Source of the DNA: an uncultured Lachnospiraceae bacterium
GTDB taxonomy: Bacteria; Bacillota; Clostridia; Lachnospirales; Lachnospiraceae
Assembly (NCBI GenBank): GCA_902765725.1
Contig: CACXAT010000023.1
Location: 1 to 42,469 of the forward strand
Direction: 5' to 3'
DNA: 42,469 nt
Position numbers and translations under genes: made by a program. Below the pieces are notes generated by a model. It was not told where the DNA came from. It saw only the letters and a program-made list of their open reading frames with translations, and did no database searches. Below are positions 1 through 7,981 of this stretch, in pieces; position 1 is the first letter of the stretch; every line of letters begins with the position of its first letter.

Positions 1-110
1 ACATTTCTTATCCTTGTCCTTACTGTTTTTAAAGGTCAGTTCCTTAAAATAAAACTTTTAAGAATCTTCAAGGTCGTTTCACTGTTCAGTTATCAAAGAT
101 CTCACGGACA
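1..110 (-). promoter_or_regulatory. probable leader of an rRNA operon (5' of 16S)
   Basis: Read on the minus strand, downstream of the two tRNA-Ser genes, this stretch contains GATCTTTGATAACTGAACAG and then a boxA-like TGACCTTTAAAAACA. Sequences of the type TTTGAxAACTGAACA are common just before 16S and 23S genes in Firmicutes. The rRNA gene itself would lie beyond the left edge, so this is inferred from resemblance only. It has no credible coding frame. Confidence 0.35.
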
Positions 111-124
111 TCATTTTGTCCGAG

Positions 125-214
125 CGGAGAAGGAGGGATTTGAACCCTCGCGCCGCTGTTAACGACCTGCACCCTTTCCAGGGGTGTCCCTTCGGCCAGC
201 TTGGGTACTTCTCC
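125..214 (-). tRNA. tRNA-Ser, anticodon GGA
   Basis: The minus strand folds as a class II tRNA. The acceptor stem is GGAGAAG paired with CTTCTCC, the discriminator base is G as expected for serine, the T-arm contains GGTTCAAATCC, and a long variable arm is present. The anticodon loop is CTGGAAA, giving anticodon GGA (reads UCC and UCU). The 3' CCA is not encoded, so it must be added after transcription. It follows the second tRNA-Ser by 71 bp and probably shares its promoter at 426-454. Confidence 0.95.
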
Positions 215-285
215 AGAAATACACTTGCCCGAATCAATATCGGTTATTGTGTTGTTCGGTCGAATCGCATTTGTCTCCGACCAAG

Positions 286-371
286 CGGAGAGGATGGGAT
301 TCGAACCCATGCGCCCTTGCGGACAAACGGTTTTCAAGACCGCCTCGTTATGACCACTTCGATACCTCTCC
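286..371 (-). tRNA. tRNA-Ser, anticodon UGA
   Basis: A class II tRNA on the minus strand with acceptor stem GGAGAGG/CCTCTCC, G discriminator, T-arm GGTTCGAATCC and a long variable arm (GTCCGCAAGGGC). The anticodon loop CTTGAAA gives UGA, reading UCA and other UCN serine codons. CCA is not encoded. It is the first gene after the promoter at 426-454. Confidence 0.95.
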
Positions 372-425
372 AGAGAGATTATTCATCTCATCTGATTCCG
401 TTTCTCCGAAATCAGCGCAAGAAGT

Positions 426-454
426 ATATTATCATCCGTCCATCAAAAAGTCAA
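426..454 (-). promoter_or_regulatory. sigma-A type promoter for the tRNA-Ser pair
   Basis: On the minus strand, -35 TTGACT and -10 TAATAT are separated by exactly 17 bp. Transcription would begin about 45 bp before the first tRNA. It is a near-consensus match, as expected for a stable RNA promoter. Confidence 0.8.
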
Positions 455-608
455 CGCCTATTTTCAAGGAAATTCAAAGACTATTTTTCACATATATTCT
501 AATTGTCTCTCATCGTCCCTTATACCTGTCAGATATGCGCGAATTAACCATTTTGGTTTCATATCATTTTGGTATGCTGTAGTCCGCAAAACTGGTATCT
601 GAGTATCG
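455..608. other. gene-free stretch with a direct repeat
   Basis: No coding frame with a ribosome site is seen between the tRNA promoter and the ammonium channel promoter. The 9-bp word CATTTTGGT occurs twice, at 549-557 and 565-573, with a period of 16 bp. This is 36-60 bp upstream of the proposed amt promoter and could be a regulator site, but that is a guess. Confidence 0.3.
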
Positions 609-637
609 TTGACACGGAGTTTATTAATGTGTTAAAA
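609..637 (+). promoter_or_regulatory. possible promoter of the ammonium channel gene
   Basis: A perfect -35 TTGACA is followed after 17 bp by TTAAAA, a weak -10 (3 of 6). The weak -10 fits a promoter needing activation. Transcription would start near 644, leaving a leader of about 150 nt with two hairpins. Confidence 0.45.
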
Positions 638-652
638 CCATGCCCATGAAGC

Positions 653-700
653 AAAGGCGCTCCGGAGAGTTCATCCTCCAAAGCGTCTTTTCTTTATTCT
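653..700 (+). terminator. terminator-like hairpin in the amt leader (candidate attenuator)
   Basis: AAAGGCGCT (653-661) pairs with AGCGTCTTT (682-690), nine pairs with one G-U; an inner GGAG/CTCC can extend it. It is followed by the T-rich TTTTCTTTATTC. It sits only about 10 nt after the proposed transcription start and no plus-strand gene lies upstream, so it cannot be terminating a neighbour. A second hairpin follows: CAACCG (701-706) with CGGTTG (729-734), enclosing CCGG-CATCG-CCGG. The pair could act as an antitermination switch. Confidence 0.45.
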
Positions 701-794
701 CAACCGCACTGCCGGCATCGCCGGATACCGGTTGTACTCCTGTCCGGACATAGGAGCTGATTCTTAAGTTTCGTTCACAGAGGGAGGGGAAGGT

Positions 795-2588
795 ATGACA
801 CAGGATATATTGAGCGCAATCAACACAGAAGTATTCGGCGTATGGTTTCTGATCGGCGCCGCACTGGTATTCTGGATGCAGGCGGGCTTTGCCATGGTCG
901 AAGCAGGTTTCACCAGGGCCAAGAACACCGGCAATATCCTTATGAAGAACCTGATGGATTTCTGCATTGGTACACCGATGTTTATCCTGATCGGTTTTGG
1001 ATTATTTCTGGGCGAGGATCTCGCAGGAGTCATCGGCAAGCCCGGATTCGATATCTTTATGAACTACTCATCTTTTGACTGGTCAAACTTTGTTTTTAAC
1101 CTGGTTTTCTGCGCAACTACCGCAACGATTGTATCAGGAGCAATGGCAGAGCGCACGAAGTTCCTGTCCTATTGTGTATATTCAGCTGTCATCTCGGCTG
1201 TTATCTATCCCATCGAGGCTCACTGGACCTGGGGAGGCGGATGGCTGGCCCGCATCGGTTTTCATGATTTTGCCGGTTCCAACTGTATCCATATGGTCGG
1301 AGGAATCTGCGCACTGATCGGCGCTTCCATTCTCGGACCGCGCATCGGCAAGTTCACGAAAGATAAGAGCGGACAGATCATCAAAGTAAACGCATTTCCG
1401 GGGCATAACCTTCCCATCGGCTGTCTGGGTGTCTTCATCCTGTGGCTGGGCTGGTACGGCTTCAACGGAGCTGCCGCTGTCAATGTGGAGGAAATGGGTT
1501 CCATCTTTGTCACTACTACTATCGCTCCATCTATCGCCACGGTCGTATGTATGGTCTTCACATGGCTCCGCTATGGCAAACCGGATGTGTCCATGTGTCT
1601 CAACGCGTCCCTTGCAGGTTTGGTTGCCATCACCGCTCCCTGTGATGTCTGTGATGCATTCGGAGCCATCGTGATCGGCGCCGTAGCCGGTCTTCTGGTA
1701 GTTTTCGGCGTATGGCTTCTGGATAATGTGCTTCGCGTAGACGATCCCGTCGGCGCTGTTGCGGTGCACTGCCTCAACGGCATCTGGGGAACCATCGCAG
1801 TCGGCCTCTTCGCAACACCTGCCGCCCCCGCGTTTGCAAGGGGCATCGGTGACGGGGGATCCTACGGAGCAAACCAGATCGCAGGAGCCGGACTGTTCTA
1901 TGGCGGAGGCCTCAGGCAGCTCGGGATCCAGTTTGCAGGAATGAGTGCCACAGCAGCCTGGACTGCGGTCACGATCACTGTCGCATTTCTGGCGATCCGC
2001 ATGATCTTCGGTCTGCGCGCCAGTGAGGAGGATGAGATCCTTGGGCTGGACAGCACGGAACACGGACTTCCATCCGCCTACGCGGGATTTCAGATCGTAG
2101 ATCTGTCTACCGGCATGCAGATAAACGAGAATACGGATCTCGGGGAAGATTCTTATGAATCAGCCAGCGATTTCAAGAAAAACGCAGCGGTTCCGGTCAT
2201 TCAGTCTGAGCCGGTTGACCATGAGTCGTCCACCGGCATGTACAAAGTGACCATCATCGCCAAACATTCCCGCTATGAGAAGCTGAAGAACGCTCTGAAT
2301 GATCTGGGCGTCACCGGCATGACCGTCACACAGGTTATGGGCTGCGGCATCCAGAAGGGCGCCGGCGAGCGTTATCGCGGCGTAGAGCTTGACGTACACG
2401 TTCTGCCGAAGATGAAAGTGGAAGTGATCATCGGAAACATCCCGGTCGACAAGGTCATAGAGACAGCCAAGAAGGCTCTCTATACCGGCCACATCGGTGA
2501 TGGCAAGATCTTTGTCTACAACGTACAGAGAGTCATCAAGGTCCGCACAGGTGAAGAAGATCTGGCAGCCCTCAATGACGTCGAATAA
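795..2588 (+). CDS. amt: ammonium channel fused to a C-terminal PII (GlnK-like) domain
   Basis: Passive ammonium/ammonia uptake channel of the cytoplasmic membrane, with its own regulator attached. Residues 1-410 form the Amt/Mep/Rh-type helical bundle; the twin pore histidines are visible as H166 (GSNCIHMVGG) and H325 (GAVAVHCLNG). A 70-residue acidic linker follows, then a PII domain at about 482-592 with T-loop (515-540), conserved Q520 and K521, and B-loop TGHIGDGKIFV (564-574). In E. coli GlnB, Tyr51 is uridylylated; the equivalent residue here is L532, while the Tyr46 equivalent (Y527) is kept. Regulation is therefore probably by ligand binding (ATP/ADP, 2-oxoglutarate) and not by uridylylation. 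A strong ribosome site GGAGGGGAAGGT precedes the ATG. Amt-PII fusions are known but uncommon; most genomes have adjacent amt and glnK genes. Confidence 0.95.
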   Translation: MTQDILSAINTEVFGVWFLIGAALVFWMQAGFAMVEAGFTRAKNTGNILMKNLMDFCIGTPMFILIGFGLFLGEDLAGVIGKPGFDIFMNYSSFDWSNFVFNLVFCATTATIVSGAMAERTKFLSYCVYSAVISAVIYPIEAHWTWGGGWLARIGFHDFAGSNCIHMVGGICALIGASILGPRIGKFTKDKSGQIIKVNAFPGHNLPIGCLGVFILWLGWYGFNGAAAVNVEEMGSIFVTTTIAPSIATVVCMVFTWLRYGKPDVSMCLNASLAGLVAITAPCDVCDAFGAIVIGAVAGLLVVFGVWLLDNVLRVDDPVGAVAVHCLNGIWGTIAVGLFATPAAPAFARGIGDGGSYGANQIAGAGLFYGGGLRQLGIQFAGMSATAAWTAVTITVAFLAIRMIFGLRASEEDEILGLDSTEHGLPSAYAGFQIVDLSTGMQINENTDLGEDSYESASDFKKNAAVPVIQSEPVDHESSTGMYKVTIIAKHSRYEKLKNALNDLGVTGMTVTQVMGCGIQKGAGERYRGVELDVHVLPKMKVEVIIGNIPVDKVIETAKKALYTGHIGDGKIFVYNVQRVIKVRTGEEDLAALNDVE

Positions 2589-2613
2589 CCATACAGCATT
2601 TTCTTACAGACAG

Positions 2614-2649
2614 CAGAGGGAGAGCGCGTCCATCCGTGCTCTCCCTCTG
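2614..2649. terminator. bidirectional hairpin between convergent amt and ispD
   Basis: CAGAGGGAGAGC (2614-2625) pairs perfectly over 12 bp with GCTCTCCCTCTG (2638-2649) around a 12-nt loop. It lies between two convergent genes. Neither side has a clean T-tract, so termination efficiency is uncertain. Confidence 0.65.
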
Positions 2650-2652
2650 TGA

Positions 2653-3483
2653 TCAGTTCTCATTCATCAGACACTCAGCAATACTGAGATCCTCGGGCGT
2701 TGTGATCTTCAGGTTCCTGTAGGAGCCTTCCACCAGCTTCACCCGCACGCTGGTCTCCAGTTCCACGACCATCGCGTCATCTGTGACGGCTGTGATTCCC
2801 TCTTCTGTCAGTTTTCTGTACGCATCGTATACCAGGGGAAATGAAAACACCTGAGGCGTCTGCACCTGCCACAGCAGTCTTCTGTCAGGCGTCGATTCCG
2901 CAAAGCCATCTTCGTCTGCGATCTTGATGGTATCCTTTACCGGCATTCCCACCACACATGCGCCGTGCTTCCTGGCACACTGAAACGCCCTGTCCAGGAG
3001 CGGGCGGTCGATGAGGGGTCTGGCCCCGTCATGTATGAAGACGACGGGCTGTGATTCGCCAGCTCCCTGCGTGCCCTGCGGGGCGGCCTCTGACATATCA
3101 GCTCCGCACTTCCCCTGCGGGGCAGCGTACGATCCGCCGCAACATGCACTGCCTGTTACAGCAGATGCTGCTTTCAGGATCTCTTCTGCCGCCTTCAGCC
3201 CTTCCCATACGGAGAGGTACCGCTCCGCGCCTCCCGGCACGATCCGGCTCACTTTATCAAATCGATATTTGTCGATGATCTCTCTTCGGCAATAATCGAT
3301 ATCTTCTCTTGAGGTTACCAGGATGATCTCATCCACCGGATCGAATTCCTGGAATGCCTTCAGGGACCAGGCGATCACCGGCATGCCGCACAGCTCCATA
3401 TACTGCTTCGGCACATCGGAATGCATCCTGCTGCCCCGTCCCGCAGACAGTACGACAGCAATATTCTTCTGCTCCATCTTCAC
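2653..3483 (-). CDS. ispD: 2-C-methyl-D-erythritol 4-phosphate cytidylyltransferase with a low-complexity insert
   Basis: Third step of the MEP isoprenoid pathway: transfers CMP from CTP to MEP in the cytosol. Seen: the nucleotide-binding SAGRGSRM...PKQY at residues 13-28, GGAER (84-88), HDGARP (151-156), VKDTIK (182-187) and TDDA (234-237). The length, 276, exceeds the usual 225-240 because of an Ala/Gly-rich insert at about 105-145 that holds two AAPQG units 13 residues apart. The start is GTG directly after the tsaD stop; an ATG two codons on is the alternative. The ribosome site GGGAG lies within the end of tsaD, so translation is probably coupled. Last gene of the operon that starts at 7769. 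Confidence 0.92.
   Translation of the reverse strand: MKMEQKNIAVVLSAGRGSRMHSDVPKQYMELCGMPVIAWSLKAFQEFDPVDEIILVTSREDIDYCRREIIDKYRFDKVSRIVPGGAERYLSVWEGLKAAEEILKAASAVTGSACCGGSYAAPQGKCGADMSEAAPQGTQGAGESQPVVFIHDGARPLIDRPLLDRAFQCARKHGACVVGMPVKDTIKIADEDGFAESTPDRRLLWQVQTPQVFSFPLVYDAYRKLTEEGITAVTDDAMVVELETSVRVKLVEGSYRNLKITTPEDLSIAECLMNEN
3074..3123 (-). repeat. in-frame repeated element inside ispD
   Basis: The 11-mer CCCTGCGGGGC occurs at 3074-3084 and 3113-3123 (plus-strand reading), 39 bp apart, which is 13 codons, so the reading frame is kept and AAPQG is encoded twice. It sits in a part of ispD absent from typical family members. Confidence 0.7.
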
Positions 3484-4503
3484 TCAGCGCTCTCCCAGCT
3501 TCAGGTTCGGGACCGCGTTCAGGCTCCAGTCGGAACGGATTCCCTTGAGATAATCGTAGTATGCAGCTGCGCCGATCATGGCCGCGTTATCCGTGCACAG
3601 GATCGGACTCGGGCGGTAGAACTGCACATGCCTGCGCGCGCATGCCTCTTCCATGGCCTGGCGAAGCGCGCTGTTGGACGCGACGCCGCCCGCGATCGCG
3701 AACTTCTTAAAACCGTATTCATTTACCGCGTGCATCGAGTGCTCCACCAGAACATCCACGACCGATCTCTGGAAGGACGCCGCCACGTCCGGCACGCTGA
3801 TCTCTTCACCCTTCATGTGCTTCTCATTCAGGTAGTTCAGCACGGCACTCTTCAGCCCGCTGAAGGAAAAGTCGTACTCAGAGCCGCGCACCTTGCCGCG
3901 GGGGAACTCGATCGCATGCGGATCGCCGTCTTTTGCGGCCTTGTCAATCTTCGGCCCGCCGGGGTATCCCAGTCCGATGGCACGGGCTACTTTGTCAAAT
4001 GCTTCACCCGCGGCATCGTCCGCTGTTTTTCCGAGGATCTCATACTCTCCGTAATCCTTCACCAGCACCAGGTGGGTGTGGCCGCCGGATACGACCAGGC
4101 AGCCGAAGGGAGGCTCCAGCTCTTTATTTTCGATATAATTCGCTGAGATATGTCCCTCGATATGATGCACTCCGATCAGGGGCAGATTCCTGGCCCAGGC
4201 AAGGGCCTTCGCCTGCGCCACGCCAACCAGGAGCGCGCCCACAAGGCCCGGTCCGTAGGTCACGCCGACCGCGTCGATGTCATCCAGGGTCATCTTTGCC
4301 TGGTCCAGCGCCTCCTGCACGACCTGGTTGATCCGCTCGATGTGTTTTCTCGAAGCGATCTCCGGGACGACGCCTCCGTACAGCGTGTGGATATCAATCT
4401 GCGAGGAGATGATGTTGGACCGCACGTCACGGCCGTTTACAACGACCGACGCGGCCGTCTCATCGCAGGAACTCTCGATTGCAAGTATCTTTACGTCACT
4501 CAT
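3484..4503 (-). CDS. tsaD: tRNA N6-adenosine threonylcarbamoyltransferase
   Basis: Catalytic subunit that places the threonylcarbamoyl group on A37 of ANN-reading tRNAs (t6A), acting with TsaB and TsaE, both encoded upstream in the same operon. Seen: an ASKHA-type N-terminus with IESSCDETA (9-17), metal ligands in HHIEGH (113-118), SGGHTHL (139-145) and a C-terminal TDNAAMIG. 339 residues is the family's normal length. The ATG at 4503 overlaps the last 8 bp of rnz; a TTG two codons upstream is less likely. Confidence 0.96.
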   Translation of the reverse strand: MSDVKILAIESSCDETAASVVVNGRDVRSNIISSQIDIHTLYGGVVPEIASRKHIERINQVVQEALDQAKMTLDDIDAVGVTYGPGLVGALLVGVAQAKALAWARNLPLIGVHHIEGHISANYIENKELEPPFGCLVVSGGHTHLVLVKDYGEYEILGKTADDAAGEAFDKVARAIGLGYPGGPKIDKAAKDGDPHAIEFPRGKVRGSEYDFSFSGLKSAVLNYLNEKHMKGEEISVPDVAASFQRSVVDVLVEHSMHAVNEYGFKKFAIAGGVASNSALRQAMEEACARRHVQFYRPSPILCTDNAAMIGAAAYYDYLKGIRSDWSLNAVPNLKLGER

Positions 4504-5413
4504 CTTCAAAATCCAGTTCTGTGCTCAGGCCATCCTTGCCCAGCACCGTGTTCGGGTATATTTGTTTAGCTTCCTTCAGGAACTCCTCCGGATGCACCAG
4601 CGAAGGGCTGTAATGCGTCAGCCACATCTCCTTCACATCCGCTTCCTTTGCGATCTGCGCCGCCTCCTGGATCATCATGTGGCGGTGTTCACGGGCATTG
4701 GCGTATTTGTCCAGCTCTCCGTACATCCCTTCGCAGATGAACAGATCGGAATCCTTCGCATTGTTCCGGATCGAAGCGGTCGGGCGGGTATCTGTCACAT
4801 AGGTGACCTTCAGCCCCTTCCGCTCGGCCCCGAGCACCATGTCCGGCGTGTATACCTTCCCCGTGTCCGGGTCGGTCATGGTATTGCCCTTCTGAAGAGG
4901 ATTCCACAACTTCAGCGGAATCCCCGCGCTCTTCGCCCGCTCCACATCGAAACGGCCGATGCGGTCCAGCATCAGGCTGTATCCGTAGCAGGTCACCCGG
5001 TGGTTCACCTTGAACGCCCGCAGGCGGTATCCATTGAGCTGAAACTCCTGTTCCGGCTCTTCGATCTCGATATACCGGATCTCAAAGGGAAGCTCCGGCG
5101 CGATCACTCTGAGTGAATTGACCACCCGTGCCAGCCCCGGGGGGCCGATCATGGTAAGCGGCTCCGTGCGCTCCGCATTGCCCATGGTAAGCAGGAGTCC
5201 GGGCAGTCCTCCGATATGGTCTCCGTGGAAATGAGTAAAGCAGATCACATCGATGGGCTTGAAGCTCCAGCCCTTCTTTCTGAGCGCGATTTGCGTTCCC
5301 TCCCCGCAGTCCACCAGCAGGCTGGAACCATTGAGGCGGACGATCATGGAAGTCAGGTGACGCCAGGGCAGAGGCATCATGCCTCCGCAGCCAAGCAGAC
5401 AGACATCTATCAT
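4496..5413 (-). CDS. rnz: ribonuclease Z (tRNA 3' endonuclease)
   Basis: Metallo-beta-lactamase-fold endonuclease that trims 3' trailers of tRNA precursors. This fits the two tRNAs in the window that lack an encoded CCA. Seen: the Zn-binding motif HFHGDHIGG, an FKVNHRV motif, and a late THYSPS. The start at 5413 gives 305 residues, the usual size, and begins [11 protein letters not shown] directly on the core fold; an AAAGG lies about 11 nt upstream. The frame stays open to 5497, but those 28 extra residues look non-native. The gap to rimI is 56 bp. Confidence 0.93.
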   Translation of the reverse strand: MIDVCLLGCGGMMPLPWRHLTSMIVRLNGSSLLVDCGEGTQIALRKKGWSFKPIDVICFTHFHGDHIGGLPGLLLTMGNAERTEPLTMIGPPGLARVVNSLRVIAPELPFEIRYIEIEEPEQEFQLNGYRLRAFKVNHRVTCYGYSLMLDRIGRFDVERAKSAGIPLKLWNPLQKGNTMTDPDTGKVYTPDMVLGAERKGLKVTYVTDTRPTASIRNNAKDSDLFICEGMYGELDKYANAREHRHMMIQEAAQIAKEADVKEMWLTHYSPSLVHPEEFLKEAKQIYPNTVLGKDGLSTELDFEDE

Positions 5414-5469
5414 ATAGTAATAAACCTTTCGTACTCTTTCATATTCCGTTCTGAGACGAGGCTGTCCTG

Positions 5470-5949
5470 TCAGGTATCTGACACACCGCCCGTCCACAGG
5501 ATCAGGGCATCCTCCCGCGGATCCTCATAATATCCTCTGCGGATCCCCTCCTGATGGTAGCCCAGTTTCTCATACAGTGCGATCGCCGGGCGGTTGGACA
5601 CTCTTACCTCCAGGGAAAACCGTTCCACTCCGGCCCTGTATCCGTCCTCCATCAGCCTTCGGAGAAGCTTCTCCCCGATGCCGGTCCTCCGGAGGTTTTT
5701 CCGCACCGCGATGCTGGCGATGTCGGCCGTCTCAAAGGAACGGATATATCCTCCGTATCCGGCAGTTTCACCATCATACTCGGCAATCAGGAAATGATAA
5801 TAATCCAGTCCGAGGGCATCGCGAAAGCTGCGCTCAGACCAGGGAGGCGAAAAACACTCCCGCTCGAGCTCAAGCACTGCGGGAAGATCCCCGATGGTCA
5901 TGGGCCGGATCTCAAGGCCGGTCAGGCCGGCAGTCTTCGCTTCATTCAT
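5470..5949 (-). CDS. rimI: ribosomal protein S18-alanine N-acetyltransferase
   Basis: GNAT-fold enzyme that acetylates the N-terminal alanine of ribosomal protein S18 using acetyl-CoA. Seen: the acetyl-CoA pyrophosphate-binding loop RRTGIGEKLL, then VSNRPAIALYEKLGY and a terminal RGYYEDPREDALIL typical of RimI. The start at 5949 overlaps the tsaB stop by 8 bp and is preceded by GGAAGGA within tsaB; a longer start at 5976 adds an Arg-rich tail and seems unlikely. rimI commonly sits between tsaB and tsaD in Firmicutes. Confidence 0.9.
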   Translation of the reverse strand: MNEAKTAGLTGLEIRPMTIGDLPAVLELERECFSPPWSERSFRDALGLDYYHFLIAEYDGETAGYGGYIRSFETADIASIAVRKNLRRTGIGEKLLRRLMEDGYRAGVERFSLEVRVSNRPAIALYEKLGYHQEGIRRGYYEDPREDALILWTGGVSDT

Positions 5950-6688
5950 TTCCTTCCGCCTTCTGCGCGCGGACACGCTCCGCCTGGGAGACTCTCAGAT
6001 AGACAGGGCGGTGCTCCGCCGCCGATTCCATCTTCTCCTCCCCGTACACTGTCACCAGATCCATCGCACGCATGGCGACAGAGCCGGCCTTCTGTTCATT
6101 GAGATGCGCAGGCGCATACCAGTGGGCAGCGGTCAGATTTTCCTCGATCAGGCTTCGGTAGGACACGGCTCCGTCCCCCATCAGCAGCACCCTCCGGCCT
6201 CTCTCTGCCGCAAGAGCGTCAAGCCTGCCGCACAGCTCCTTGACGTCGATCGGGGTCTGGTCCATGAGAACCTCCAGCGGGTCTGCGTCCTCCGCGTCTG
6301 AGCGGAATGCATAGATCCCGGCAAATACCTGATTTCTTCTGGCGTCCATCATGGCTGCCACGATGCAGTCAGTGCCATAGAAATTGCAGGCCATCCCCTC
6401 CAGCGTCGGGACATTGATCAGCGGCCTGCCGATGGCAAGCCCGATTCCCTTAGCCGTCGCGCAGCCGATCCGAAGTCCCGTGAAGGAACCGGGGCCGCCG
6501 GCGACCGCCACCGCGTCCACGCTCTCGAGCTCAAGGCCGAGCATGTTCCTGACCTCATCCATCATCGGAAGCAGGGTCTGGCTGTGGGTCCTCTGGTAAT
6601 GAACGGTATACTCTGCGCGAAGGAGGCCGTCCTCCAGAACAGCCACCGACGCCGGCATACCTGAACTGTCAATTGCAAGTATCTTCAT
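5942..6688 (-). CDS. tsaB: t6A synthesis protein TsaB
   Basis: Non-catalytic partner that dimerises with TsaD and is required for t6A37 formation on tRNA. It shares the ASKHA fold: MKILAIDSSGMPASVAV at the start, then the conserved HSQTLLPMMDEV and GGPGSFTGLRIG (residues about 65-76). The length of 248 is within the family range (about 220-250). It is followed by rimI with an 8-bp overlap and preceded by tsaE with a 20-bp gap. Confidence 0.93.
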   Translation of the reverse strand: MKILAIDSSGMPASVAVLEDGLLRAEYTVHYQRTHSQTLLPMMDEVRNMLGLELESVDAVAVAGGPGSFTGLRIGCATAKGIGLAIGRPLINVPTLEGMACNFYGTDCIVAAMMDARRNQVFAGIYAFRSDAEDADPLEVLMDQTPIDVKELCGRLDALAAERGRRVLLMGDGAVSYRSLIEENLTAAHWYAPAHLNEQKAGSVAMRAMDLVTVYGEEKMESAAEHRPVYLRVSQAERVRAQKAEGNE

Positions 6689-6708
6689 ATCTTCTGCCTT
6701 TTATTATT

Positions 6709-7155
6709 TCAGGAAATGGTTATCCTTCTGTAGTCATACCCCTTCTGCGGATCCTTCTCGATGGTCACGGCCGTGACCATTTCGCCAGGAAGCTCTTCGA
6801 TCAGATCTTCGATCAGGTCCGCCCACTCAACCAGGCAGACTCCCTCTCCCGAGACATACTCGTCCCAGCCGACCTCCAGCATCTCCTCGCTGTCTCCGAT
6901 ACGGTAGACGTCAAAGTGGTACAGCGGGATCCTTCCATCCTCATAGACCTGCAGGATCGTAAAGGTCGGGCTGTTCACGGAGTCCCGGATCCCCAGGCCT
7001 GCGGCGAATCCCTGCGTGAACACCGTCTTGCCCACACCCAGGTCTCCGATCAGGGTGATCACCTGTCCGGGCACGGCTTCCTGTCCCATCTCATAACCTG
7101 CCTGCCAGGTCTCCTGCGCACTGCAGGTCTCAATCATTCTTTCCATAATTATCAT
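6709..7155 (-). CDS. tsaE: t6A synthesis ATPase TsaE
   Basis: P-loop ATPase that works with TsaB-TsaD in t6A synthesis. Seen: Walker A GDLGVGKT with the conserved FTQGFAAGLG after it, then NSPTF, YHFDVYRI and LVEWADL, all characteristic of the family. The first ATG overlaps the NUDIX stop as ATGA, which suggests translational coupling; ATGs at codons 4 and 7 are alternatives and no site has a strong ribosome-binding sequence. Confidence 0.94.
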   Translation of the reverse strand: MIIMERMIETCSAQETWQAGYEMGQEAVPGQVITLIGDLGVGKTVFTQGFAAGLGIRDSVNSPTFTILQVYEDGRIPLYHFDVYRIGDSEEMLEVGWDEYVSGEGVCLVEWADLIEDLIEELPGEMVTAVTIEKDPQKGYDYRRITIS

Positions 7156-7769
7156 TTATTCTTTTCAAGAAATGAGAACGGGTCGTCAGTGTCATGGATG
7201 AACTGCATCAGCATATAGGCACAGTTGGCGGCCACGCGCTCCTCGCGCAGGATCCTTCTTGCCTCCTCGCGGTCAGCCAGGACCACGTCCAGCTCTTCGG
7301 ATTCCTCCAGGCCGTCCCTGCTGACGCTGCCCTCACAGTAGCCGTACACAAGACTGCAGCTCTCATCCGTCATTCCCACTGAATTGTAGAATGCCCTCTC
7401 ATACATGGGATCCACGTCCAGCGGGGTGAAAGTCAGACCGGTCTCCTCGCGCATCTCGCGGACTGCGGCCTCCCTGTAATTCTCATTTTTCTCAACCAGG
7501 CCCGCCGGCAGCTCATAGATATAGCCCGCGATCGGATAGCGGTACTGATGCACCAGGACGATATGATCCTTCTTCTCGCCCGCAAGGCTGAATATCACGA
7601 CTCCGTCCGTAGAGTTCTCGCCGGTCGAAAGATCCAGCTCATCGATACTCCCGGCGCGGGACGCCATAAAATACCGTCCCTTCCTGCCGGTGCGCTTGAC
7701 GGTGGAGAGTTCAAAATAATTCAGAAAACGATTGTTCGTGATCTGCGTAACCTTTTCAACATTTGCCAT
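7152..7769 (-). CDS. NUDIX hydrolase, ADP-ribose pyrophosphatase-like
   Basis: Probably hydrolyses ADP-ribose or a similar nucleoside diphosphate sugar to AMP plus sugar phosphate. The NUDIX box is intact at about residues 90-112, GLVEKNENYREAAVREMREE followed by TGL, matching GX5EX7REUXEEXGU. The upstream YRYPI and ELPAG are typical of the ADP-ribose group. First gene of the seven-gene operon, 34 nt after the likely transcription start, with GAAAGGA as ribosome site. The substrate is inferred from family resemblance. Confidence 0.82.
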   Translation of the reverse strand: MANVEKVTQITNNRFLNYFELSTVKRTGRKGRYFMASRAGSIDELDLSTGENSTDGVVIFSLAGEKKDHIVLVHQYRYPIAGYIYELPAGLVEKNENYREAAVREMREETGLTFTPLDVDPMYERAFYNSVGMTDESCSLVYGYCEGSVSRDGLEESEELDVVLADREEARRILREERVAANCAYMLMQFIHDTDDPFSFLEKNK

Positions 7770-7811
7770 AACAGGGCCAGTCCTTTCTTCGTCGTGTAGA
7801 CATATGGCAGT

Positions 7812-7841
7812 ATTATCGGATTATCCCTGCCGTTCTGTCAA
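7812..7841 (-). promoter_or_regulatory. promoter of the NUDIX-tsaEB-rimI-rnz-tsaD-ispD operon
   Basis: On the minus strand, a perfect -35 TTGACA and a -10 GATAAT are separated by 18 bp. No other clear promoter is visible in the tightly packed genes down to ispD. Confidence 0.7.
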
Positions 7842-7934
7842 GGGCTGACAGGCCGGTAAAATGCCCGGAAATGGAGACTCTGTGAAGAATTGATGAAGTT
7901 TATGAGCCCGTGATTGTCTTGTTTCTGGCCAAGT

Positions 7935-7962
7935 GTTACACTTGAGAATAGTTGATTATATA
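7935..7962 (+). promoter_or_regulatory. possible promoter of the two-gene membrane protein operon
   Basis: GTTACA and TATATA are separated by 16 bp. Transcription from here would begin near 7968, downstream of the ATG at 7952, which supports the TTG start at 7982. Confidence 0.4.
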
Positions 7963-7981
7963 CAGATATGGAGAGCAGAAA

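Noticed and set aside
116..582. Open frames over the tRNA-Ser genes
   Set aside because: Both tRNAs fold fully; the frames are by-products of tRNA sequence.
1182..2063. 293-codon minus-strand frame inside amt
   Set aside because: Antisense to the conserved channel helices; Cys/Asp/Gly-rich nonsense composition.
4504..4509. Upstream TTG start for tsaD
   Set aside because: The ATG at 4503 matches the family's first residues and overlaps the rnz stop in a typical coupled arrangement.
5414..5497. N-terminal extension of RNase Z
   Set aside because: 28 residues that precede the conserved core, with a good AAAGG site placed for the internal ATG.
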